Source: Patescibacteria group bacterium (GTDB lineage: Bacteria; Patescibacteriota; Microgenomatia; 2-02-FULL-39-11). From it: a stretch of DNA of 59,077 nt. The DNA is taken from NCBI GenBank assembly GCA_023379265.1, contig JAMCUI010000020.1, positions 1 through 59,077 of the forward strand. The letters are read 5' to 3'. Below are positions 51,646 to 59,077 of the stretch, one piece after another. The notes beneath the pieces are model-generated. The model was given only the letters and a program-made list of their open reading frames with translations. It was not told the DNA's origin and ran no database searches. Each line of letters opens with the position of its first letter. Position 1 is the stretch's first letter. Position numbers and translations under genes: made by a program.

Positions 51646-52659
51646 ATGATCATTTTCTTAAAACCGCATCTCACACTCGACAAGGAAAAAGAATTCAGGA
51701 AGTTCCTTGTTGATCGCAATGTTAACGTAATTCCTGTAAGGCGCCGTGATCAAACTCTTCTGGTGGTAGCCGGACGATTTGGCGAATTGGCCAAAAGAGA
51801 GGTAGAAAATCACCACTACGTCGAAAAAATTCTTGAAACTGACAAACCATATAAACTTGCTGGAATGAGTTTCAATAAATCAGGCACCAAGATAAAACTA
51901 CCCAAAGGCACAGTAATCGGAAATAAACATATCGTAATTATGGCAGGACCGTGCTCGGTCGAAACAAAGGAACAAATCATGACAAGCGCCAAGGAAGTCA
52001 AAGATTCAGGTTCACAGATTTTGCGCGGAGGCGCCTTTAAGCCTCGTACCGGGCCTTATGACTTCCAGGGTCTGGGTAAAATAGGGCTTCATTTTCTGCG
52101 TGAAGCGGCAGACAGGATGAACTTATCAGTGATTACCGAAGTTTTGGATGTGCGCGATATCGAAATGATAGAAAAGTATACCGATATTTTCCAAGTCGGA
52201 ACACGCAATATGCAGAATTATCCGCTTCTTAAAGAATTAGGCCACTCTAGAAAACCGGTACTCCTCAAGCGCGGCATGTGGGCAACCTACAAGGAGCTTC
52301 TTTTGGCAGCTGAATATATTCTTTTGGGTGGAAACGAAAATGTCATACTTTGTGAAAGGGGTATCCGCACTCATGTGCCGGAAACCAGATTCACTCTTGA
52401 CCTGAATGCCGTTGCCTACCTGAAACATGAAACCCATCTGCCTGTAATTGTTGATCCCAGCCACGGTACTGGCCGGGCCAATATGGTTCGCGCAATGAGC
52501 AAGGCTGCAATAGCAGCAGGTGCTGACGGGTTACTGATAGAAGCACACACCAATCCGTTGAAATCTGTATCTGACGCCGACCAGGCTATTTCGATGCAGG
52601 AATTGAAAAAATTAGTTAAAGAGGTGAAAAGAGTGGCTGAGGCTGTAGACAGAAAATAG
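51646..52659 (+). CDS. aroF: 3-deoxy-7-phosphoheptulonate (DAHP) synthase, type I-beta
   Basis: First step of the shikimate pathway: phosphoenolpyruvate plus erythrose 4-phosphate gives DAHP. About 337 residues from the ATG at 51646. The N-terminal ferredoxin-like regulatory domain (about 1-75, IPVRRRDQTLLVVAG) is typical of the I-beta class and may bind effectors. The barrel shows IVIMAGPCSVET, LRGGAFKPRTGPYDFQGLG, VGTRNMQNYPLL, PVLLKRGMWAT and VIVDPSHGTG. First structural gene behind the attenuator. Confidence 0.95.
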   Translation: MIIFLKPHLTLDKEKEFRKFLVDRNVNVIPVRRRDQTLLVVAGRFGELAKREVENHHYVEKILETDKPYKLAGMSFNKSGTKIKLPKGTVIGNKHIVIMAGPCSVETKEQIMTSAKEVKDSGSQILRGGAFKPRTGPYDFQGLGKIGLHFLREAADRMNLSVITEVLDVRDIEMIEKYTDIFQVGTRNMQNYPLLKELGHSRKPVLLKRGMWATYKELLLAAEYILLGGNENVILCERGIRTHVPETRFTLDLNAVAYLKHETHLPVIVDPSHGTGRANMVRAMSKAAIAAGADGLLIEAHTNPLKSVSDADQAISMQELKKLVKEVKRVAEAVDRK

Positions 52660-52670
52660 ACTAAAAACAT

Positions 52671-53534
52671 ATGTCAAACCCTGACGGCTATAATTATCAA
52701 AAGATTGCATATCTGGGAATTCCCGGATCTTATTCATATGTCGCAGTACATAAATACATGAAAAATAAAAAAAACATGACAGGAGCAAAATCTATAAAGG
52801 AAGTTTTTGGACTAGTAGACTCCGGTAAATGCACAGCCGGAATAGTACCTTTGGAAAATACCACTACCGGAAGTATTTATGAATCATACGACGCTCTTAT
52901 TGATACGGGTCTGAGGATAACAGCGGAGATAATTCTATCTATCCACCACCATGTATTAGGGGTTGATAAAGGAATATCTGAAGATAACTTCAGGAAGGTA
53001 CAAAAGTGTCTGTCCCATCCCCAAGCAATCTCCCAGTGCGGAGATTTTCTGTCTGCTCACCCTTGGATAAAACCCGTCTTTACTACGGACACTGCGTCTG
53101 CCGCCAAAGAGGTGGCGCGGTGCGGAAAATCAGACATTATAGCCATAGCTGGAAAAGAAGCAGCCGATATTTACAACCTTACAATTCTTGGTAAAAATAT
53201 CGAGACTGTTTCACACAACTACACTAGGTTTATAAAAGTGCAGAAAAATATGAACAAGTCAGAAGGGAATAAAATCTCGCTGGCTTTCTCTGTCCGTCAC
53301 GTACCTGGTAGCCTTTCTAAGGTTTTAGACTCATATGCACATGCTGGTCTAAACCTAACCAAGATTGAATCAAGGCCGGTCTTTGGGCGCCCGTGGGAAT
53401 ATATTTTTTTTCTGGAATTTGATATCGGTAACAAGGGTGAATCTGTGGAAAATGTCCTTACCGAAATGAAGGAAAACACAAACTTTCTGACAGTTTTAGG
53501 AAGGTTTCCGAAGGGGAAAATATATGAGACTTAA
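52671..53534 (+). CDS. pheA: Prephenate dehydratase
   Basis: Converts prephenate to phenylpyruvate for Phe. 287 residues without a fused chorismate mutase. The substrate domain has YLGIPGSYSYVA, PLENTTTGSI, HPQAISQC and TTDTASAAKEV; NYTRFIKVQ closes it. The C-terminal ACT domain (about 200-280, HVPGSLSKVLDSYAHAGLNL and KIESRPVFGRPWEYIFFLEF) carries the ESRP motif for Phe feedback. It starts 11 bases after aroF and overlaps the mutase gene by 11 bases. Confidence 0.95.
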   Translation: MSNPDGYNYQKIAYLGIPGSYSYVAVHKYMKNKKNMTGAKSIKEVFGLVDSGKCTAGIVPLENTTTGSIYESYDALIDTGLRITAEIILSIHHHVLGVDKGISEDNFRKVQKCLSHPQAISQCGDFLSAHPWIKPVFTTDTASAAKEVARCGKSDIIAIAGKEAADIYNLTILGKNIETVSHNYTRFIKVQKNMNKSEGNKISLAFSVRHVPGSLSKVLDSYAHAGLNLTKIESRPVFGRPWEYIFFLEFDIGNKGESVENVLTEMKENTNFLTVLGRFPKGKIYET

Positions 53535-53787
53535 TAAATTCAGGAAAGAAATAAACAAAATTGACGCCAAGATTCTGAAACTTTTGGCAAGACGTTTTCT
53601 GATTGCCAATAAAATCAAAGATATTAAGAAAAAAGAAAAATTGCCAATTCGGGACCAAAAAAGAGAAGAGGAAATTTTCCTTGAGATAAATATTCTTTCC
53701 AAGCAACTGAATCTCAATCCAGTTTTTACTAAGGAAATGTTTAAGAAAATTATTAAAGAGTCACGTAGACTTCAAAATGAAAAATAA
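53524..53787 (+). CDS. Chorismate mutase, stand-alone AroQ fold
   Basis: Rearranges chorismate to prephenate. An 87-residue all-helical domain: LNKFRKEINKIDAKILKLLA, RRFLIANKIKDIKK (catalytic Arg and Lys) and QKREEEIFLEI, the AroQ-class pattern. It separates pheA from tyrA and overlaps both (11 bases each), so the prephenate-forming and -using enzymes are made together. Confidence 0.92.
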   Translation: MRLNKFRKEINKIDAKILKLLARRFLIANKIKDIKKKEKLPIRDQKREEEIFLEINILSKQLNLNPVFTKEMFKKIIKESRRLQNEK

Positions 53788-54670
53788 TTTCCCCGAGAAA
53801 ATTGCCATAATCGGTGTAGGCCTTATAGGAGGATCCATCTCTTTGGGTCTAAAAAGACAATTAGGCTCTAAAATAACCGTTTACGGTATTTGCAGTTCGC
53901 CCAATAGGACTACGCAGGCACAAAAGTCCGGAATCATTGACCGGAAGATTGACGCAATCCATAAGTTACCCAAAGATATATCGCTTATTATCCTTTCGAC
54001 ACCGATAAACAAAATCGTAGACTTCATAGGAAAAATAAACCTAAGTCTTTTACCAAAAGACTGCCTGATTATCGATACGGGAAGCACGAAGGAAATCATA
54101 TGCAGTAAAGCAAAAAAGCGTTTTGCTGGACTTCAAAGGTTTATAGGAAACCATCCTATGGCGGGAAAGGAACAAAACGGATTTGAAAATGCCGATCCGT
54201 ACCTTTTCCGCAACAAACCATGGATTATTTGTCCGGATGAAAAAAGCCGGAAAGCGGATATTTTATTATGCCGGAAAATAGCACTCCATTTGGGAGCACA
54301 TACACTAATAATGAAACCTGAAACACATGACAGGGTTGCAGCTTTAGTTAGCCACTTGCCTTCTGCGGTAGCAAGTATACTGACAATAAGCATTACAGAC
54401 AATTCAGCCTGGAATAAAGAGACAAAAAATATCGCCTCAACTGGTTTTCGTGATACTTCAAGACTTGCCAGTTTAAGCCCGGAAATCAAATGTGACATAT
54501 TGTTTTCCAACAGAAAAAATGTGGTTAGTTCTCTAGAAAATTTTGGACGCCATATCAATATATTTACAATGCTTCTTAAAATGGGTAAAAGAAAACAACT
54601 GTCAGATTTGTTAGCAAATGCAAAATTAGAAAGGGACAGATGGTTATCTGACTATTTTGAAAAAATATGA
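53777..54670 (+). CDS. tyrA: Prephenate dehydrogenase
   Basis: Oxidises prephenate to 4-hydroxyphenylpyruvate for Tyr. 297 residues. Rossmann start KIAIIGVGLIGGSISLGLKR; LIILSTPINKIVDFIG and CLIIDTGSTKE follow. The catalytic-region GNHPMAGKEQNGFENADPYL and VAALVSHLPSAVASIL are present. There is no ACT domain, so Tyr feedback is not evident. It overlaps aroB by 4 bases. Confidence 0.94.
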   Translation: MKNNFPEKIAIIGVGLIGGSISLGLKRQLGSKITVYGICSSPNRTTQAQKSGIIDRKIDAIHKLPKDISLIILSTPINKIVDFIGKINLSLLPKDCLIIDTGSTKEIICSKAKKRFAGLQRFIGNHPMAGKEQNGFENADPYLFRNKPWIICPDEKSRKADILLCRKIALHLGAHTLIMKPETHDRVAALVSHLPSAVASILTISITDNSAWNKETKNIASTGFRDTSRLASLSPEIKCDILFSNRKNVVSSLENFGRHINIFTMLLKMGKRKQLSDLLANAKLERDRWLSDYFEKI

Positions 54671-55782
54671 AAATATCAAGGAGGTTTTATCAAACCGTCC
54701 ATTCAGTAAAAAATGAAGAAACCACGCTTCTTATGGGCTCTGATATTCTGGGTAATTTGCATCAATTACCTGATATAAACAGTCCCGAATATTCGTCTTT
54801 CCTACTTTTTGCCGATAAAAATGTTTTTGATATTTACGGAAGAAAGTTAGTCTCGTCACTCAAAAAAACAGGGAAAAAAGTGTTTGTCTCTCTTTTCGAT
54901 CACGGCGAAAAGGATAAAAACCTAATATCCGTCACTAAAATGATAAAACCTTTTATATCAGCAGGTATAGACAGGAAGGCATGTCTCATCTCTTTCGGCG
55001 GCGGAGTGGCTTCTGACATTGGCGGGTTTATTGCCTCTATACTTTTGCGTGGGATTTCCTCAATAAATCTTCCCACTTCACTTTTGGCCCAGACCGATGC
55101 TGCAATAGGTGGAAAATCCGGTGTCGATTTATGGCTTCCTGACGGTACTATGGCAAAAAACATGATTGGTAGTTTCCGCCAGCCACGTGAAGTTATTACC
55201 GATATAGACACTCTTTCCACACTACCCCGGAAAGAATTATTAAACGGTTTAGGTGAAATGGCCAAATACGCTATCGGATGGGATATTCCCGCTAAAAATC
55301 AGCTTCAAAAATTGGCAAAAGGAAACTTTACTGATAAATCTTTGTTGATGGAGATAGTATTTAGTTGCCAGAAGTTGAAAGCAGAAATCATCCGAAAAGA
55401 CCCTCTTGATATTTTGGGAGAGCGGGAAAAACTGAATTTCGGTCATACTGTAGGCCATGGCGTAGAAGGCGCCAGCAAAGGTAGATTATCACACGGTGAA
55501 GCTGTATCAATCGGTATTGCGGCAGCTGCAAAAGTCAGTCTTCTTCTTGGGCTTTTAGATAATAAAGACTATCTCTTTTTAATAGACTTCCTGAAAAAAC
55601 TAAATCTTCCCGTGAGGATAAACGGTCTAGTAGAAGGAGATATACTTAAGCTTATTGGTCTTGATAAAAAGGCCGGCAGATTTGTACTTATTAAAAACCC
55701 ATTCAGGAAAAATTGTCTAGTTATTAAAGACTCCGTCGAAAAAAAATTACTAGAAAAAGCACTTGAGTATATTCTAATATAA
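54667..55782 (+). CDS. aroB: 3-dehydroquinate synthase
   Basis: Second shikimate step, DAHP to 3-dehydroquinate, using NAD and a metal. 371 residues. ISFGGGVASDIGGFIASILL binds NAD; NLPTSLLAQTDAAIGGKSGV is the family signature; ELLNGLGEMAKYAIG and LNFGHTVGHGVEG carry metal-binding Glu and His, and SHGEAVSIGI the last His. Overlaps tyrA by 4 bases and precedes aroQ by 4. Confidence 0.96.
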   Translation: MKISRRFYQTVHSVKNEETTLLMGSDILGNLHQLPDINSPEYSSFLLFADKNVFDIYGRKLVSSLKKTGKKVFVSLFDHGEKDKNLISVTKMIKPFISAGIDRKACLISFGGGVASDIGGFIASILLRGISSINLPTSLLAQTDAAIGGKSGVDLWLPDGTMAKNMIGSFRQPREVITDIDTLSTLPRKELLNGLGEMAKYAIGWDIPAKNQLQKLAKGNFTDKSLLMEIVFSCQKLKAEIIRKDPLDILGEREKLNFGHTVGHGVEGASKGRLSHGEAVSIGIAAAAKVSLLLGLLDNKDYLFLIDFLKKLNLPVRINGLVEGDILKLIGLDKKAGRFVLIKNPFRKNCLVIKDSVEKKLLEKALEYILI

Positions 55783-55786
55783 CAAT

Positions 55787-56239
55787 ATGAAAATACTTAT
55801 CTTAAACGGACCGAATCTGAACCTGCTTGGAAAACGTGACCCGTCAAAATACGGCAATCAGACACTTGACAAAATAAATAATAAGCTGCGGGCACTAGCC
55901 GCACAAAAGGATGTATCTCTTGTTTTCTTCCAATCCAACTGCGAAGGTGCTTTGATTGATCTCATCCAGAATGATACTACTAGAAATGACATCTCTGGAG
56001 TAATCATAAACCCAGGAGCGCTTGTACGGTATGGCTATTCGCTTCGCCAGGCACTTATAGATTTGGGTAAACCGGTAATGGAAGTCCACATGTCCGACAT
56101 TGATAAAACGGGTATCAGTAAATCCGTAAATGTCCTTGAGGATATCAGGATTGGCCAGGTGAAAGGGATGAAGGAAGACAGCTATTTTGTAGGATTGCAA
56201 AAACTAATTGAGCATATCAGGTTAAAAGGACAAAAGTAA
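55787..56239 (+). CDS. aroQ: 3-dehydroquinate dehydratase, type II
   Basis: Third step, 3-dehydroquinate to 3-dehydroshikimate. 150 residues, dodecameric type II class. ILNGPNLNLLGKRDPSKYG includes the catalytic Tyr; FQSNCEGALIDLIQ, GVIINPGALVRYGYSLRQAL and VMEVHMSDID (catalytic His) follow. The usual T-H-T-S after NPGA is VRYGYS here. It lies 4 bases before aroA. Confidence 0.94.
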   Translation: MKILILNGPNLNLLGKRDPSKYGNQTLDKINNKLRALAAQKDVSLVFFQSNCEGALIDLIQNDTTRNDISGVIINPGALVRYGYSLRQALIDLGKPVMEVHMSDIDKTGISKSVNVLEDIRIGQVKGMKEDSYFVGLQKLIEHIRLKGQK

Positions 56240-56243
56240 AAAT

Positions 56244-57551
56244 ATGATACTAAAAGTTGAAAAAAGCAATAATCTGCAGGGAGAAATCAGTATGCCGGCG
56301 TCAAAAACCCATTCATTCAGAGCACTTGTTCTTGCATCTCTTGCCAAAGGAACATCAGTAATCAGGAATCCCAAAGTAGGAAATGATTGGGATGAGGCGC
56401 TCAGGACAATGACTATGTACGGTGCAAAAATTGAAAAAGAATCTGATAAAAATATATATCAAGTAAAAGGAGTGGCAGGACAACCTCAGACGCCTGAAAA
56501 TACCATAAATGTCGGCAATTCAGGAACAATGCTTTTTTTTGCAGCAGGAGTAGCAGGAGCATGTCCCGGCTGGTCAGTCATAACGGGAGATGAATCTATA
56601 AGGAAATTACGCAAAATCTCCAAAAATCTTTTTGCTCCATATAAAGAATTAGGTGTAAGCATTATCTCCACAAAGGATGATGGCATGGCGCCTCTTTTAA
56701 TAAAAGGCAGGGTAAACGGCGGGAAAGCACATATGGACGGGGTCGGCTGCCAACCAGTCTTTAGTATTTTAATCGCCTCAGCCCTTTCGCAAGAACCGGT
56801 GGAAATTTTTACCAAAAATCCTGGTGAATGTGCCTACATCGATTTACTTCTTTACTGGTTCGATAAAGTAGGACTGAAATACGAAAATGAGGACAATAAA
56901 CATATGCATTATATTTTCCCTGGAAATGAGTCTCCAAAACCGTTTGACGTAACCATCCCATTTGAATGGTCTTCGCCTCCCTATCCTCTGATTGCGGCTT
57001 TACTTACTCAAAATTCAGAAATCAGTATTAGAGGGATGGATCTAAGTGACCCTTATGGTGATAGGGAAGTGATCTATCTATTGAGGCAAATGGGAGCAGA
57101 TCTGACTATTTCTCCAAATGTTTTAACTGCAAGATCAAGTAACTTGCATGCCATCGAAACGGATATGAATAATCTTCCTGACCAAGTACCCTCAATAGCG
57201 GTAGCAGCTTGTTTTGCCCGGGGAAAAACAGTTATAAAAAATGCAAAAACAGCAAGATGGAAAGAATGCGACAGGATAACTGCCATCTGTAAGGAACTCA
57301 AAAAAATGGGCGCAAAAATTTATGAAAAAGAAGACGGATTAGTCATAAACCAGGATGGCAGTTGGAAATTAAAAGGTACTTCTGTTTCTGGCTACAAGGA
57401 CCACCGCATGGTACTATCCCTTGCTGTTGCCGGCCTGGCAGCTGGTGGAGCACCTACACTCATTAGTGATGCTGAAACTTTAGAAAAATCTTTTGAAACA
57501 TTCATTCCGGAAATGGAAACAGCCGGGGCAAGACTCAGTTTAATAAATTGA
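56244..57551 (+). CDS. aroA: EPSP synthase (3-phosphoshikimate 1-carboxyvinyltransferase)
   Basis: Joins shikimate 3-phosphate and phosphoenolpyruvate. 435 residues, diverged but complete: MPASKTHSFRALVLASLAKG for the N-terminal site, NVGNSGTMLFFAAG (usual GNAGTAMR region), DLSDPYGDREVIYLLRQMGA, NNLPDQVPSIAVAACFARG and the KECDRI and YKDHRMVLSLAVAGL blocks that bind PEP. The GNAGT/MRPL region is altered (GNSGTMLF), so glyphosate sensitivity cannot be predicted. Confidence 0.94.
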   Translation: MILKVEKSNNLQGEISMPASKTHSFRALVLASLAKGTSVIRNPKVGNDWDEALRTMTMYGAKIEKESDKNIYQVKGVAGQPQTPENTINVGNSGTMLFFAAGVAGACPGWSVITGDESIRKLRKISKNLFAPYKELGVSIISTKDDGMAPLLIKGRVNGGKAHMDGVGCQPVFSILIASALSQEPVEIFTKNPGECAYIDLLLYWFDKVGLKYENEDNKHMHYIFPGNESPKPFDVTIPFEWSSPPYPLIAALLTQNSEISIRGMDLSDPYGDREVIYLLRQMGADLTISPNVLTARSSNLHAIETDMNNLPDQVPSIAVAACFARGKTVIKNAKTARWKECDRITAICKELKKMGAKIYEKEDGLVINQDGSWKLKGTSVSGYKDHRMVLSLAVAGLAAGGAPTLISDAETLEKSFETFIPEMETAGARLSLIN

Positions 57552-57552
57552 T

Positions 57553-58089
57553 ATGTCAATAGTCCTTATCGGCATGAAGGCCAGTGGAAAAACTACTGTA
57601 GGAAAAATATTGGCCAAGAAGTTAAACATGCGTTTTGTCGACATGGATAATATTATTGAAAAAAAATACAAAATCAAATCAGGACAAAGTTTGTCGTTTA
57701 GGGAAATATTTAAAAAATACGGAGAGAAGTATTTTACTAATTTAGAGAGTGAATGTTTAAGTGAAGTATGCAAAGAAACAAACGGAAATATCATTCTGGC
57801 ATGCGGAGGAAGAACGCCGTTGACAAAAAGAAACCAAAATCTTTTGAAAAAAATTGGCCCAGCGGTTTATCTTGATGTAGATAAAAAGGAATTGCTTTCC
57901 AGGATATTGAAAAATGGATTGCCTGCTTTCCTAAAATATACCAATAATCCCGGAAAATCGCTTGATATGTTACTAAAAGTACGAAATCCTATCTATGAGG
58001 AAATTGCGGATATAAAAATTAGTTGCTCTGACAAAAAGCCGGACAAAATAGCGGGTTTGATAATAAAAAAATATTATGACCAGAATTGA
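57553..58089 (+). CDS. aroK: Shikimate kinase
   Basis: Phosphorylates shikimate with ATP. 178 residues. P-loop GMKASGKTTVGKILAKKL, shikimate-binding DMDNIIEKK and FREIFKKYGEKYF, CGG in ILACGGRTPLT, and lid residues near ILKNGLPAFLKY. One base separates it from aroA; it overlaps aroE by 14 bases. Placed before aroE although it acts after it, as in many operons. Confidence 0.93.
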   Translation: MSIVLIGMKASGKTTVGKILAKKLNMRFVDMDNIIEKKYKIKSGQSLSFREIFKKYGEKYFTNLESECLSEVCKETNGNIILACGGRTPLTKRNQNLLKKIGPAVYLDVDKKELLSRILKNGLPAFLKYTNNPGKSLDMLLKVRNPIYEEIADIKISCSDKKPDKIAGLIIKKYYDQN

Positions 58090-58891
58090 TGGCAATACCA
58101 AAATAGTCTGCTTCTTCGGTACGACTTACAAAACTAGTAAAATGTACGCTGTATATAACGCAGCCTTTGCTGCTTTGGATTTGAATTATATCTATATTCC
58201 GGTAGAAGTGACAGATCTTAAAGCAGCCCTAGAGGGAATTCGCACTCTGGGAATAAAAGCTGTTGGCGTAACTATACCTTATAAAGTTGAAACTGTTCAG
58301 TTTCTTGATGAATTGTCACCGGAAGCTAAACTTATCGGCGCCGTCAATACTGTGATAAATAGTGATGGCGTACTCACTGGATACAACACTGATGGACAGG
58401 GAGCTGTAAAAGCGTTAAAAGAGGTGACCACTCTTAAAAACAAAAATGCGCTATTAATAGGAGCTGGAGGCGCAGGAAGGGCAATTGTTTTTGCCCTTGT
58501 CCGCGAAGGAACCAATCTTACTGTTTTAAACAGGAATAAGGAAAAAGCAGCTAATCTGGCAAAAGCAGCCGGATGCCAATCAGGCGGACTTAATGATTTG
58601 GCAAAAACAATCAAAACAACCGATATTATTATCAATGCCACAACACTCGGCATGTTTCCCAATGTCAACAATTCAGCCATACCTAAAAAACTGTTGAGAC
58701 CTGGTATGATAATACAGGAACTTGTTTCCAATCCTGAAGAAACAAAATTGATAAAAGACGCAAAAGAATCAGGATGCAAAATAGTTACGGCAAAAAGTAT
58801 GCTCTTATGGCAAGCAGTTTTTAAGTTCAAACTTTATACCGGAGAGGAACCTCCAGTAAAAATTATGGAGGAAGCGATAAAAAAAGCTTAA
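58076..58891 (+). CDS. aroE: Shikimate dehydrogenase
   Basis: Reduces 3-dehydroshikimate with NADPH. 271 residues. The N-terminal substrate part has GVTIPYKVE with the catalytic Lys and VNTVINSDGVLTGYNTDGQG with the catalytic Asp; ALLIGAGGAGRAIVFALV is the nucleotide loop with NRNKEKA after it. The usual S-x-S pocket reads TYKTSKM here. Stop at 58889-58891, then the duplicated aroC start region. Confidence 0.93.
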   Translation: MTRIDGNTKIVCFFGTTYKTSKMYAVYNAAFAALDLNYIYIPVEVTDLKAALEGIRTLGIKAVGVTIPYKVETVQFLDELSPEAKLIGAVNTVINSDGVLTGYNTDGQGAVKALKEVTTLKNKNALLIGAGGAGRAIVFALVREGTNLTVLNRNKEKAANLAKAAGCQSGGLNDLAKTIKTTDIIINATTLGMFPNVNNSAIPKKLLRPGMIIQELVSNPEETKLIKDAKESGCKIVTAKSMLLWQAVFKFKLYTGEEPPVKIMEEAIKKA

Positions 58892-58895
58892 GAGT

Positions 58896-59077
58896 ATACT
58901 TAGATTCTTGTCTGCGGATAGATCACATAGGCAAACAGTTACATAATTTAATAAAAATATAAAGACTATGCTTAGGTTTCTGACTGCAGGTGAATCACAC
59001 GGACCATTAATGTAAATATAATAAGATTTATTAACGATACTATGCTTAGGTTTCTGACTGCAGGTGAATCACACGGA
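58896..59077 (+). repeat. Three tandem copies of the aroC start, progressively diverged
   Basis: The first 36 bases of aroC occur at 58896-58931 (about 25 of 36 identical), 58968-59003 (identical) and 59042-59077 (real start); offsets 72 and 74 bp. The AT-rich spacers resemble one another (ATAATTTAATAAAAATAT / AAATATAATAAGATTTAT). The middle copy encodes MLRFLTAGESHGPLM and stops at 59013-59015. Confidence 0.88.
59042..59077 (+). CDS. aroC: Chorismate synthase, first codons (cut by window edge)
   Basis: Only MLRFLTAGESHG is visible, matching the conserved start of chorismate synthase (R-x-x-T-x-GESHG), which makes chorismate from EPSP. It completes the shikimate pathway of this operon. An identical start 74 bp upstream is closed by a stop after 15 codons, so this ATG is the real one if the frame continues beyond the window. 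Confidence 0.8.
   Translation, partial: MLRFLTAGESHG

Noticed and set aside
58968-59015. 15-residue aroC-like peptide as a leader peptide
   Set aside because: It is an exact copy of the aroC start with no amino acid bias and no terminator behind it; a duplication explains it.

Overview
The window looks like one chromosomal stretch of a Patescibacteria (CPR) bacterium, probably from the Microgenomates side. Inferred evidence: housekeeping proteins stripped of accessory domains (UvrC without its C-terminal HhH region, ThrRS without TGS, trigger factor without PPIase), small CPR-type hypothetical proteins (including a DUF5660-like one), many dispersed single tRNA genes, and moderately AT-rich DNA. 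TGA and TAA both act as ordinary stops, so the genetic code is standard. No tools were run; family names rest on motif recognition.

Layout. 1-2.0 kb: end of gapA, then pgk. 2.0-9.3 kb: lexA facing a uvrB-uvrA-uvrC operon. 9.4-12.4 kb: membrane protein, yvcK, secG, an oligopeptide-binding-like protein. 12.4-17.2 kb: tRNA-Leu, acetyltransferase, then an AT-rich accessory block (HTH, type II restriction enzyme and methylase, decayed serine recombinase ending inside tRNA-Gln). 17.3-25.4 kb: tRNA-rich accessory region with two probable integrated islands. The first holds an integrase stub, a signal-peptidase-like protein and a three-gene cassette ending in a caspase-fold-like protein. The second holds Mrr, a DUF4145-like protein, HNH and a complete tyrosine recombinase. 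25.4-36.7 kb: tRNAs, DUF192 protein, two glycosidase genes plus a glycosidase remnant, a large membrane protein, lepA, GIY-YIG, a JAMM-like protein and two tiny genes. 36.9-48.3 kb: RND-type efflux pair, aldo/keto reductase, efp, two lysozyme-like paralogs around a 5x69-bp repeat, nth, NUDIX, tig, a DUF5660-like gene. 48.4-51.5 kb: thrS-infC-rpmI-rplT behind a structured leader. 51.5 kb to the end: a ten-gene aromatic amino acid operon, aroF-pheA-chorismate mutase-tyrA-aroB-aroQ-aroA-aroK-aroE-aroC(start).

How the parts work together. The strongest new observation is the control region of the aromatic operon. A consensus promoter drives a 17-codon reading frame containing one Trp, three Tyr and two Phe codons. 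Mutually exclusive hairpins follow, and the last is a terminator whose 3' arm contains the aroF Shine-Dalgarno sequence. This is the classical layout of ribosome-stalling attenuation, here in front of a nearly complete shikimate-to-Phe/Tyr pathway. The thrS operon leader carries a T-box-like UGGAACC bulge in its terminator. LexA and the UvrABC operon form a self-contained SOS repair unit.

A second theme is structural. Several gene edges (uvrB start, aroC start, tRNA-His start and end, the 3' end of the 28.6-30.3 kb gene, the upstream region of the second lysozyme-like gene) are tandemly duplicated with 40-75 bp periods. At two of them older, diverged copies seem to be present. tRNA ends also carry a recurring perfect palindrome with a compensatory base change, and several tRNA genes have partial copies beside them.
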